Source: Flavobacteriaceae bacterium PS02337
Lineage (GTDB): Bacteria; Bacteroidota; Bacteroidia; Flavobacteriales; Flavobacteriaceae
Reading direction: 5' to 3'
Assembly (NCBI GenBank): GCA_029959285.1
Contig: JASCOE010000010.1
Coordinates: 1-64,000 of the forward strand
Length of the DNA: 64,000 nt
Shown: positions 15,446-23,151 of the stretch, piece after piece
How the letters are laid out: every line of letters starts with the position of its first letter
How positions within the stretch are numbered: position 1 is the stretch's first letter
The notes under the pieces: generated by a model
Database searches by the model: none
Seen by the model: the letters and a program-made list of their open reading frames with translations, nothing else
What the model was told of the DNA's origin: nothing
Translations under genes and position numbers: made by a program

Positions 15446-16441
15446 ATGAAAAGAATAGCAATCAACGGATTCGGCCGCATAGGACGATCAGCCTTAAAAG
15501 TAATTTTCGAAACTAATGATCTTGAGGTTGTTGGCATAAATGATTTAATGGACATAGAGAATGCAGTATATCTTCTTAAGTACGATAGTAACTATGGCAA
15601 GTATGATAAAAATGTCAGATTTGAAGGGGATACAATTTTTGTCGGCGATAAAGCAATTAAGTATACAAGTATACGTGAGATTGCAGGTTTGCCATGGAAA
15701 GACCTTGATGTAGACGCTGTTATTGAAAGCACAGGGCTGTTTACCAGTCAGGGTGATGCTGAAAAACATATTTTGGCCGGAGCTAAAACGGTAGTAATTT
15801 CTGGTCCTACCAAAGATACCCCTACGGTTGTACACGGGGTGAATACCGACACAGGGAATGTCTCCATTTTCTCATGTGCCAGCTGTACCACCAATAGCAT
15901 CAGTCCAATTATTGAAATTTTAGGCAGAAGACTTGGTATCAAAAAAGCTATTCTTAACACTATTCATGGTTATACCGCTTCGCAGGCTCTTGTTGATGCT
16001 CCCTCAAAAAGAGAGCCCAGAATGGGCAGGGCAGCGGCATTCAATATGGCTCCTGCAGCTACCGGAGCGGCCATAGCTACCACTAAAGTACTGCCTGAGT
16101 ACGTCGGAAAATTTGATGGCATTGCCGTGAGAGTTCCCGTTCCTGTGGGTTCAATTTCAGATATTACCTTTGTGGCTGAAAGACCGACAACTATAGAAGA
16201 AATCAATCAGATATTAACTGAAGAATGCGCTACAGACAGGTATCTAAAAGTAGTTTCCGTAACAAGCGACCCAATCGTTTCTACGGACATCATCGGGAGT
16301 ACTTTCGCTGCAACAGTAGATTTGGAGATGACCAGGGTTGTTGACGGAGATCTGGTAAAAATAATGGCCTGGTATGACAATGAGTGGGGCTTTACTAATC
16401 AAATGATCAGACAGGTACAATCATTATATACAGATCACTAA
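15446..16441 (+). CDS. gap: Type I glyceraldehyde-3-phosphate dehydrogenase
   Basis: A 331-residue GAPDH. INGFGRIGRSALKVIFE is the NAD-binding loop, SCASCTTN carries the catalytic Cys147, the catalytic His lies in ILNTIHGYTASQ, and WYDNEWGFTNQMI closes the protein. It oxidises glyceraldehyde-3-phosphate in glycolysis. Its catalytic Cys is a well known target of peroxide and hypochlorous acid, so a second, stress-induced copy behind rclC makes sense as replacement enzyme; whether the genome has another gap is not visible here. It is 21 bases after the RclC-like gene. Confidence 0.95.
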   Translation: MKRIAINGFGRIGRSALKVIFETNDLEVVGINDLMDIENAVYLLKYDSNYGKYDKNVRFEGDTIFVGDKAIKYTSIREIAGLPWKDLDVDAVIESTGLFTSQGDAEKHILAGAKTVVISGPTKDTPTVVHGVNTDTGNVSIFSCASCTTNSISPIIEILGRRLGIKKAILNTIHGYTASQALVDAPSKREPRMGRAAAFNMAPAATGAAIATTKVLPEYVGKFDGIAVRVPVPVGSISDITFVAERPTTIEEINQILTEECATDRYLKVVSVTSDPIVSTDIIGSTFAATVDLEMTRVVDGDLVKIMAWYDNEWGFTNQMIRQVQSLYTDH

Positions 16442-16550
16442 ACAAATTTTAAATGACTACAGTGAAACCTTCAGGGAGGTTAACCAATAAATCTTAGTTC
16501 GATATCATTGCCCTGAGAATTGTGGGAGGGGAAATTTAAAACCTTTTTAT

Positions 16551-17006
16551 ATGGAAATTTTAAATAATGAAATCCAGCCATGGTACTTAGAAAGTCTGGG
16601 AAACCAAAAAGTGCCGCATTACAAAGACTTTAAAGGAAAGCCTTTATTGATTTTGTTTTTCTATCTGGGTTGTCCCGGCTGTACGGGAAGAGCTATACCC
16701 TTTGCAAACAGAATGGTTTATGAACATCAGGATAAGATTAACGTACTGGGTATTCACAGCAATTTTGAAGGGCCTGAATATAGTGATGATGATATTATAA
16801 GCACATTAAACTTATTACATGTACGATTCCCTTTTTTTAGAGATTCTGGCCTCGCCGCTACATTTCATGATTATCAGGCAGCAGGTACACCTCACTGGAT
16901 ACTGGTAAATAAAGACGGTATAGTAGTACGTTCCATATTTGGTTCAGAGCCTAACCGTGCGCTGCTATGGCTGGATTATGCCATTAATGAAGAAATAGGC
17001 GACTAA
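16551..17006 (+). CDS. TlpA/redoxin-like thiol-disulfide protein
   Basis: A 151-residue soluble thioredoxin-fold protein with no signal peptide. PLLILFFYLGCPGCTGRAIPF carries a CPGC active site, followed by INVLGIHSNFEGPEYSDDDI and a TPHWILVNKDGIVVRSIFG strand with the cis-Pro. The layout resembles AhpC/TlpA-type redoxins. It could serve as peroxidase or disulfide reductase; the CPGC pair is unusual compared with WCGPC. It lies between gap and another thioredoxin gene in the same direction (gaps of about 110 bases). Confidence 0.82.
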   Translation: MEILNNEIQPWYLESLGNQKVPHYKDFKGKPLLILFFYLGCPGCTGRAIPFANRMVYEHQDKINVLGIHSNFEGPEYSDDDIISTLNLLHVRFPFFRDSGLAATFHDYQAAGTPHWILVNKDGIVVRSIFGSEPNRALLWLDYAINEEIGD

Positions 17007-17116
17007 TCTCTAAACAGGTAAACAATTACCGCCACGTCGGGTGAAAGCGGTAGAAAATGCAGGCAACTGCGCAAATAATTTTGTATATAAATTAATAACA
17101 ATTAAAACCAAAAAAT

Positions 17117-17443
17117 ATGAAAACAATAAAAAATACTGAGGAATTTGATCAATTAATTGCACAAGGCAACATTGTAATAGTAGATTTTTATGCCGACTGG
17201 TGTGCAACTTGTAAAGGATTACTGCCAGTACTGGAAAGTTTTTCTAAAGATTTTGAAGGAAGGGCAGAAGTAGTTAAAGTGAATGTTGAAGAGAATCAGG
17301 AGATCGCCATGCGATACGGGATAAAAAGCCTCCCAGGATTGGTGTATTTCAAGAACAAAGAAGTGGTCGAAAAAACAGTAGGAGTTCAGACCAAAGCCGA
17401 ACTGGAAAAAAGACTTATTGCAATGGAAATAAGCCAAAATTAA
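17117..17443 (+). CDS. Thioredoxin with WCATC active site
   Basis: A 108-residue cytoplasmic thioredoxin related to the one at 6591-6932. The active site in VIVDFYADWCATCKGLLPVLE is WCATC instead of WCGPC, which should change its redox potential. The cis-Pro is in IKSLPGLVYFKNK. It is followed after 64 bases by an msrA gene in the same direction, repeating the thioredoxin-msrA order at 6.6-7.6 kb, so the pair may be a diverged duplicate. No clean promoter copy precedes it. Confidence 0.9.
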   Translation: MKTIKNTEEFDQLIAQGNIVIVDFYADWCATCKGLLPVLESFSKDFEGRAEVVKVNVEENQEIAMRYGIKSLPGLVYFKNKEVVEKTVGVQTKAELEKRLIAMEISQN

Positions 17444-17507
17444 GAAGACAGGTTCAGAAAATTTCAGGACGGATTATAAAATAATTTAAACCAAAAATAC
17501 ATTAATT

Positions 17508-17999
17508 ATGGAAAATTTAAAAAAAGCGTATGTAGCGGGCGGTTGTTTCTGGGGGATGGAAGATCTATTCAGGGTACGTCCTGGAGTAAAAGATACAGAA
17601 GTTGGCTATCTGGGAGGACTAAACGACAACCCGACCTATCAGAACCATCCGGGACATGCCGAAGGGCTGGAAATTACCTACGATCCAAATGAGACAACGT
17701 ATAAGGAACTACTAGATTATTTTTTCAGAGTTCATGATCCAAGCACTGTAGACAGACAGGGCAACGACAGAGGATCCAGTTATCGTTCGGCATTGTTTAT
17801 CCAGAACGAGGAAGAAAGAAGCGACGCACAGGAAATCATAAAGATTGTTGATGACTCAGGAAGATGGCCTGGAAAAGTGGTAACAACACTGGAACCTTTC
17901 ACTACATTCTGGACCGCTGAAGGTGACCACCAGGATTATCTTGTCATGTACCCAAATGGGTATACCTGCCACTTTGAGAGGTTTGGTACCTTTCTATAA
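17508..17999 (+). CDS. msrA: Peptide-methionine (S)-S-oxide reductase MsrA
   Basis: A 163-residue cytoplasmic MsrA of short form. [16 protein letters not shown] contains the catalytic Cys, then [37 protein letters not shown] and [18 protein letters not shown]. The common G-D-QYRS block reads GSSYRS here. It is the third intact MsrA of the window. It follows the WCATC thioredoxin by 64 bases. In the gap, bases 17450-17464 (AGGTTCAGAAAATTT) equal part of promoter copy 9 but lack the TGTA and a good -10, so any promoter there is degenerate. Confidence 0.94.
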   Translation: MENLKKAYVAGGCFWGMEDLFRVRPGVKDTEVGYLGGLNDNPTYQNHPGHAEGLEITYDPNETTYKELLDYFFRVHDPSTVDRQGNDRGSSYRSALFIQNEEERSDAQEIIKIVDDSGRWPGKVVTTLEPFTTFWTAEGDHQDYLVMYPNGYTCHFERFGTFL

Positions 18000-18113
18000 G
18001 ATTGCGGATTATGGTACGTATTATTTTAACCACAGCATAAGAATTTTAAAGGCTGTAAGCCATCGTTAAAACTTTAATAGTTTTGCGCATGTGTCACCCT
18101 AAGAAAGCAATCA

Positions 18114-18935
18114 ATGATTTATCAAGGCAAACAAAATGAATATTTTGAGATACAAAGTATAGATAATAATAATTACAGGAGCTACAGGCCAATCGTCAGC
18201 GGGGCTTTACAGCTCCTGTGGTTTTTATCTGATGGCAATAATCTGACAATAGACGGGATATCCCATACCTTTAAGGCCAATCAGATTATAAGTCTTTCAC
18301 AGCATCATAATGTGGAGTATGACCAGATCAGTGCCATGACAATGCTGCGCTTCAACCAGGAATTCTACTGTGTACTAAACCACGACAGTGAAGTGGGGTG
18401 CAAAGGCATATTGTACTATAATCCATCAAAAATTCCTGTTCTGCTAATTGAAGGAACAGAGTTAATGGTCATGAACGACGCCTGGGACTTAACCCATATG
18501 GAATTGGAAATGAAAGACAGCCTGCAGCTTGAAATGCTTCAGATGCAACTCAAACGAATATTGATACTCTGCACACGAATGTACAAGAAGCAGGGCACCA
18601 TGGGGGATATTGATGATAACCAGCATGATCTGGTGCGCGAGTTCAATTTTCTGGTTGAAAAAAACTTTAGAGAACATCATACTGTGTCGAGTTATGCAGC
18701 CTTATTGCATAAGTCACCCAAGACCATTACAAATACCTTTAATAAGATTGGTGAGAAATCGCCTCTTCAGGCCATACATGACCGCATAGCATTGGAATCA
18801 AAAAGGCTGTTGCATTACACAAAGAAAGATATTTCTGAAATCGCTTACGAACTTGGTTTTGAGAATGTCCAGACATTCAGCCGTTTTTTCAAAAAGCAGG
18901 TAGGATTTTCCCCTACAGTGTTTAGAATTAGTTGA
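18114..18935 (+). CDS. AraC-family transcriptional regulator
   Basis: A 273-residue regulator. The N-terminal half (about 1-165) looks like a cupin-type sensing domain of the FixK/CRP-like kind seen in Bacteroidota AraC proteins (GALQLLWFLSDGNNLTIDG). The C-terminal HTH pair is clear: TVSSYAALLHKSPKTITNTFNK and ISEIAYELGFENVQTFSRFFKKQVGFSPTVFR. It has three Cys in the sensing half (near CVLNHDSEVGC and CTRMYK). It lies downstream of the msrA gene and converges with the AraC gene at 19238-20071. Targets are unknown. Confidence 0.9.
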   Translation: MIYQGKQNEYFEIQSIDNNNYRSYRPIVSGALQLLWFLSDGNNLTIDGISHTFKANQIISLSQHHNVEYDQISAMTMLRFNQEFYCVLNHDSEVGCKGILYYNPSKIPVLLIEGTELMVMNDAWDLTHMELEMKDSLQLEMLQMQLKRILILCTRMYKKQGTMGDIDDNQHDLVREFNFLVEKNFREHHTVSSYAALLHKSPKTITNTFNKIGEKSPLQAIHDRIALESKRLLHYTKKDISEIAYELGFENVQTFSRFFKKQVGFSPTVFRIS

Positions 18936-19237
18936 AAAAGCAAAGAAATTATCACTTCAAAATTTATATGTTCCTGTTACTAATTACTTATTAGGTTTTT
19001 ACGGTGCGCAACGTTACTGTGAAAGCCCTATTTAAATATTTGTATAAAGGCTACTTTTGCAGACGGAACCAGATAATAAAGACTTATTGCTGTTGCATAT
19101 TAAATGCGCAGAGAGATAGTCACATTTAGATAATGGACAAAAATTAGGACATCCCCTATATCTTTATCCGCGATGGTATTGGTTCTGTAAAAGCAATAAT
19201 TCTTTTTTAAATACTTTTTAATCTTTTGGAGAGCCAA
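18936..19237. other. Gap between two convergent AraC genes
   Basis: No gene, no clear hairpin with U-tract and no repeat were seen in this 302-base stretch. Confidence 0.4.
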
Positions 19238-20071
19238 TTACACTCCATTGCGGTAAACAGTAGGACTGATGCTGGTCTGCTGGATGAAAAATTTATTTAA
19301 ATGGCTCACATCGACAAAGCCAAGTTCATCTGCTATTTCATTTAGTCTTTTATCACTGAATTTTAATCGATGCTGTATCAGCTTAGTTTTATATTTTCCA
19401 ATGTATCCCTGCATTGTCTCGTTGGTATGTCTTTTGAAGTACCTGCCCAGATAGGAGTGTGAGATTCCGAAATGTGCACTGACTGATCCTGCCTTTAACT
19501 TCTCAGGAAAATAAATGTTATGCTGTATATATTGAAGTATATCCAATGCCTTTTCCTCAGTTGAAACATCAACTGCCTGAGGAAGGTATTTTGCAATATT
19601 TCTGGCAACAATAATAATCAGTGTATTTACCAACTGATGAATCAGTTCGGGATTATATAAATCTTTGCTTTCATGCTCCCGGATAATTGCCTCGATAATA
19701 GGGTTGACCAGTAATTTATCAGCTTTGTATCTAAATATACATCCGGGCTGATGATTAGCGTTCTGAAGTATATACTCCAATCTTTTGACGTTTTCCTCAA
19801 CCAGCGCTTTGTTCTGGATATATATAGAGTTGAACTGAAGAAAAAACATCTGACTGGTTGTATGAATGTCAAATGAATGAGAGTCCTCTGGCGTGAGTAA
19901 GAATAAATGTCCAGGCTGGTATTTAAAAGTGCTGTTATTAATGCACTGTATGCCTGTACCCGATAGTATATAAACCAACTCAAAAAAGGTATGCTGATGG
20001 GCTGGTTTAGGGCACACATCAAGTGTAGCATATTTAATCGAGTAGGATTCGTGAAGTATTTCTTTTTGCAT
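19238..20071 (-). CDS. AraC-family transcriptional regulator
   Basis: A 277-residue AraC protein with an N-terminal cupin domain (KPAHQHTFFELVYILSGTGIQ, then YQPGHLFLLTPEDSHSFD) and a C-terminal HTH pair (KAGSVSAHFGISHSYLGRYF and LNEIADELGFVDVSHLNKFF). It is divergent from the quinone-reductase-like gene at 20277, with promoter copy 9 between them. The frameshifted remnant at 502-752 belongs to the same subgroup. This regulator may control the adjacent reductase; ligand unknown. Confidence 0.9.
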   Translation of the reverse strand: MQKEILHESYSIKYATLDVCPKPAHQHTFFELVYILSGTGIQCINNSTFKYQPGHLFLLTPEDSHSFDIHTTSQMFFLQFNSIYIQNKALVEENVKRLEYILQNANHQPGCIFRYKADKLLVNPIIEAIIREHESKDLYNPELIHQLVNTLIIIVARNIAKYLPQAVDVSTEEKALDILQYIQHNIYFPEKLKAGSVSAHFGISHSYLGRYFKRHTNETMQGYIGKYKTKLIQHRLKFSDKRLNEIADELGFVDVSHLNKFFIQQTSISPTVYRNGV

Positions 20072-20184
20072 CCTGTAAAGATACTACATTGTGGAAAACT
20101 TGTACTTCATATGTAGTGTTTAACTGGTATATATTTTCTTAATATAAATTATTTGAAATTTTTCTTACATTTTTAATTAAAAAA

Positions 20185-20214
20185 TGTAAGGTTCAGAAAA
20201 TTTTCACGACCAAG
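20185..20214 (+). promoter_or_regulatory. ECF-type promoter element, copy 9 (quinone reductase)
   Basis: TGTAAGG (20185-20191), 17 bases ending in CG, ACCAAG (20209-20214). The -35 box is one arm of a near-perfect palindrome: CTTACATTTTT (20164-20174) and AAAAAATGTAAG (20179-20190). The other arm would give a degenerate divergent promoter toward the AraC gene. Confidence 0.75.
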
Positions 20215-20276
20215 TGTAATAGGCTGTTGATTAAGGTAATATGACAGTATATATCAATTCTAATAAAATAACAAAT

Positions 20277-21215
20277 ATGAGAGCAATTATTTTGGCAGAA
20301 CCCGGTTCAACATCAAACTTAGTGATCCGCGAGGTGCGTACTCCGCAGAGAGATGATGAAGAAGTACTGGTGCAGGTAAAGTCAATCAGTATCAACCCAG
20401 TTGATGTTAAGACAAGAATGGGCGGAGGAGTATACAATTATGGGGATGTAAGCAAGCAGATGGATTTAATCTTGGGGTGGGACATTTCCGGTGTTGTTAC
20501 CGCTACAAGTTCTAAGCGCTTTTCCATAGGCGACGAGGTGTTTGGAATGGTCAATTTTCCTGGCGTAGGGAGTGCTTATGCAGAATATGTTGCGGCGCCT
20601 GCTGAACATCTTGCATTGAAGCCTGCTAATATCTCACATGAGGAAGCTGCGGCTGCAACTCTGGCCCCGTTAACTGCCCTGCAGGTGTTTAAAGAAGCAG
20701 GTGTAAAGGCAGGTGACCGTATATTAATCCACGCAGCATCGGGAGGTGTTGGACATTATGCCATACAGCTGGCTAAAGAGATGGGAGCTTATGTAATTGG
20801 AACTTCTTCGGCCGCTAACAGGGAGTTTGTACTTTCTCTTGGAGCAGACGAACATTTCGATTATCACGGAGGTAATCTTGCCGATGCTGTTCATGACATC
20901 GACTTTGTATTTGACAGCCTTGGGTCGGATAATATTATCAATTCACTGGCTGTTATCAAAAATGGCGGGCAGGTCATCAGTATAGTCACTCAGTTTATTG
21001 ACGATTTGAAAGCGAAGCTGGCGGCCAAAAATGTAATTGGTAAATTTCTTCTGGTTCAATCCAACGGGGAGGATATGAAATATTTAGCTGCACTTCTGGA
21101 AAACGGAAAGCTTAAATCGCATGTTTCAAAAAGCTTTACCTTTGACCAGATGGCTGATGCCCACGATCAGATTGAAACCGGAAGAACAGTAGGTAAAATT
21201 GTGGTAAATGTATAA
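20277..21215 (+). CDS. NADP-dependent quinone-reductase-like oxidoreductase
   Basis: Taken from ATG 20277 (an upstream ATG at 20241 lacks family sequence), the protein is 312 residues of the medium-chain dehydrogenase, zinc-free QOR branch. MRAIILAEPG opens it; VKSISINPVDVKTRMGGG, GDEVFGMVNFPG, LAPLTALQVFKEAGVKAGDRILIHAASGGVGHYAIQ (cofactor loop AASGGVG) and the C-terminal ETGRTVGKIVV are typical. Such enzymes reduce quinones and reactive alkenals with NADPH, detoxifying electrophiles. It follows promoter copy 9 and ends the run of copies in this window. Confidence 0.9.
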   Translation: MRAIILAEPGSTSNLVIREVRTPQRDDEEVLVQVKSISINPVDVKTRMGGGVYNYGDVSKQMDLILGWDISGVVTATSSKRFSIGDEVFGMVNFPGVGSAYAEYVAAPAEHLALKPANISHEEAAAATLAPLTALQVFKEAGVKAGDRILIHAASGGVGHYAIQLAKEMGAYVIGTSSAANREFVLSLGADEHFDYHGGNLADAVHDIDFVFDSLGSDNIINSLAVIKNGGQVISIVTQFIDDLKAKLAAKNVIGKFLLVQSNGEDMKYLAALLENGKLKSHVSKSFTFDQMADAHDQIETGRTVGKIVVNV

Positions 21216-21332
21216 TCCGCCGATTTAAAAAAATATTTTACTTTCTTATAATTGCCGGCATAGCAACCTGGCTTTTGTACAAAATTTCGCCAATATTTTC
21301 TATCATTATTCAACTAATTAATACATTAAAAT

Positions 21333-21620
21333 ATGTCAGCTTATATAACATTTATTCGGGAAAAAACCCTTGATCAAAAAGAATTAGAAATCTATTGGCA
21401 ATTAGTAAAAGATACAATGGAAGGGCACCCTATTAAGATTCTTGCTGCATATGGGGAGCAGGTTATTATAGAAGGACCTGAAGTAGAAGGGGTAGTAATT
21501 GTAGAGTTTCCAACAATTGAAGATGCTAAGAAGTGGTATCACAGTGAAGCGTATCAGAATGCTGCACAGCACCGCCACAAAGGTTCAATCTATACAGGTG
21601 TTATTGTACAGGGTGTTTAA
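21333..21620 (+). CDS. DUF1330 family protein
   Basis: A 95-residue ferredoxin-like-fold protein of the DUF1330 family: AYITFIREKTLDQKELEIYW, then KILAAYGEQVIIEGPEVEGV and the typical VIVEFPTIEDAKKWYHSEAY motif. The family has no established reaction. No signal peptide. It lies 117 bases after the quinone-reductase-like gene in the same direction; no promoter copy is seen in front of it. Confidence 0.85.
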   Translation: MSAYITFIREKTLDQKELEIYWQLVKDTMEGHPIKILAAYGEQVIIEGPEVEGVVIVEFPTIEDAKKWYHSEAYQNAAQHRHKGSIYTGVIVQGV

Positions 21621-21877
21621 TCTGGATTTGAGTAGAGTATGATCTAGCTAAAGATATGAAATATTGGTCTAAACTTTATCCCGAAGATGTAATAGCTGTA
21701 TTACCTATATGCCTTGATTGTGTGGCAAATTTGCCTTATCATCAGTTGTAGATCTTGCAATGTTAGCGTTCAAGCTATGACGAAATCTTTACATTGAAAT
21801 TTAAGTTGAATTAGTTATTACCGCGAGTAATAACTTAGGACATTACAATTTTGACAGATAGGGAATAAGTCTGACAG

Positions 21878-22228
21878 CTATTTCCCAAAGATTTCGTTTC
21901 GATGAGATTGTCCCCATTCTGATAAATTATTTATAATGGTCTGTAAAGTTTTGCCATGATCTGTAAGTTCATACTGAACTGTTATCGGTTGTGTGTCCAT
22001 AACGGTTCGGTTGACTATTTTATTCATTTCTAATTCTTTCAGCTCCTTACTCAACATTTTATTGGAAATTCCAGCAACATCGTTTAATATGTCTGAAAAT
22101 CTTCTTTCGTTGTAATAACAAATTGAAGATATTATGGATATTTTCCACTTACCACTTAGTACATCCATTGAGTCTTGAATTGCCATTAGTTTTTGCTTAT
22201 TGTCTGGCGTACATTGAATTTTTGTCAT
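21878..22228 (-). CDS. HxlR-family transcriptional regulator
   Basis: A 116-residue winged-helix regulator: MDVLSGKWKISIISSICYYNER, RFSDILNDVAGISNKMLSKELKELE, VQYELTDHGKTLQTIINNLSEW. Cys6 near the N-terminus is in the place used for thiol sensing by the YodB branch; Cys37 lies in the first helix. It is divergent from an SDR gene; the gap carries a palindrome (22275-22291) that is a likely operator. It is a paralogue of the HxlR protein at 3302-3664. Confidence 0.9.
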   Translation of the reverse strand: MTKIQCTPDNKQKLMAIQDSMDVLSGKWKISIISSICYYNERRFSDILNDVAGISNKMLSKELKELEMNKIVNRTVMDTQPITVQYELTDHGKTLQTIINNLSEWGQSHRNEIFGK

Positions 22229-22274
22229 AATGCTTGTTACCTTAAGGTTACTTTATTCCCTGAATGATACTGTT

Positions 22275-22291
22275 ACTTTTGGATACAAAGT
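22275..22291. promoter_or_regulatory. Predicted HxlR operator in the divergent gap
   Basis: ACTTT (22275-22279) and AAAGT (22287-22291) form an inverted repeat with a seven-base spacer, flanked by GTTAC on the left and TTAC on the right. A second palindrome ACCTTAAGGT lies in the same gap near 22239-22248. Assignment to the divergent HxlR regulator is by position and by the general shape of such sites. Confidence 0.5.
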
Positions 22292-22361
22292 TACAAATAT
22301 AAATCAAAGTAATCTAACTTTGCCGCTCAAATCAACTATGAAAATAATAATGAAAATAATA

Positions 22362-23117
22362 ATGAAAAAATTAGAAAACAAAGTTGCAATAGTTACTGGT
22401 GCATCAAAAGGAATAGGAGCTTCAATCGCAAAACATTTTGCTGCAGAAGGAGCAAAAGTTGTCATTAATTATGCTTCAAGCAAGGTAGATGCCGACAAAG
22501 TCGTAAAATCAATTACAGATAATGGAGGTGTAGCTATTGCGGTTCAAGGCGACGTATCAAAAGTGGCCGACGTATTAAATTTGTTTGATGAGACAAAAAA
22601 TGCTTTCGGGTCATTAGACATTTTAGTAAATAATGCAGGGATTTATCTTTACGAACCTATTGAACAGGTGTCAGCAGAAACTTTTCACAGGCAATTTAAT
22701 ATTAACGTTCTGGGTTCAATACTTGCTATTCAAGAATCTTTAAAATTGTTTGGCGAAAACGGTGGCAATATCATCAATATCAGCTCTGGAGCAAGCAATA
22801 CACCACTTCCAACTGGTTCGGTGTATTCTGCTACAAAAACAGCCTTAGATGCTATCACTATTGCTTTATCAAAAGAATTTCAAGGTAGAAATATTCGCAT
22901 CAATTCAATTTTACCAGGCGTTGTAGAAACCGAGGGTTCTCAAACAGCAGGTTTTATTGGCAGCGAAGCCGAAACAAAATTAGTTGCTACAACACCTCTT
23001 GGTCGTACTGGTCAACCCGATGATATTGCAAAAGTTGCGGTATTCCTGGCATCAGAGGACTCAGCTTGGATTACTGGTGAAAAAATTTCTGTTTCAGGAG
23101 GACTTTACGGCTTATAA
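22362..23117 (+). CDS. SDR-family oxidoreductase (FabG-like)
   Basis: A classical short-chain dehydrogenase of about 251 residues. KVAIVTGASKGIGASIAKHF is the cofactor site, NNAGIYLYEPI the NNAG motif, SSGASNTPLPTGSVYSATKTALDAI carries Ser and the Tyr-x-x-x-Lys pair, and NSILPGVVETEG follows. Three in-frame ATGs (22338, 22350, 22362) sit in a 12-base repeat; 22362 gives the start MKKLENKVAI matching the paralogue at 26887-27645. Divergence from HxlR suggests it is induced by the signal that regulator senses. Substrate unknown. Confidence 0.9.
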   Translation: MKKLENKVAIVTGASKGIGASIAKHFAAEGAKVVINYASSKVDADKVVKSITDNGGVAIAVQGDVSKVADVLNLFDETKNAFGSLDILVNNAGIYLYEPIEQVSAETFHRQFNINVLGSILAIQESLKLFGENGGNIINISSGASNTPLPTGSVYSATKTALDAITIALSKEFQGRNIRINSILPGVVETEGSQTAGFIGSEAETKLVATTPLGRTGQPDDIAKVAVFLASEDSAWITGEKISVSGGLYGL

Positions 23118-23151
23118 AAAATAACAAATAACAATTAATAATTTTAAAAAA

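Noticed and set aside
20138-20169. Divergent TGTAAGA promoter toward the minus-strand AraC gene
   Set aside because: The -10 match (ATTAAG) needs a 19-base spacer and the -35 box ends in A. Possibly a decayed copy, but not counted.
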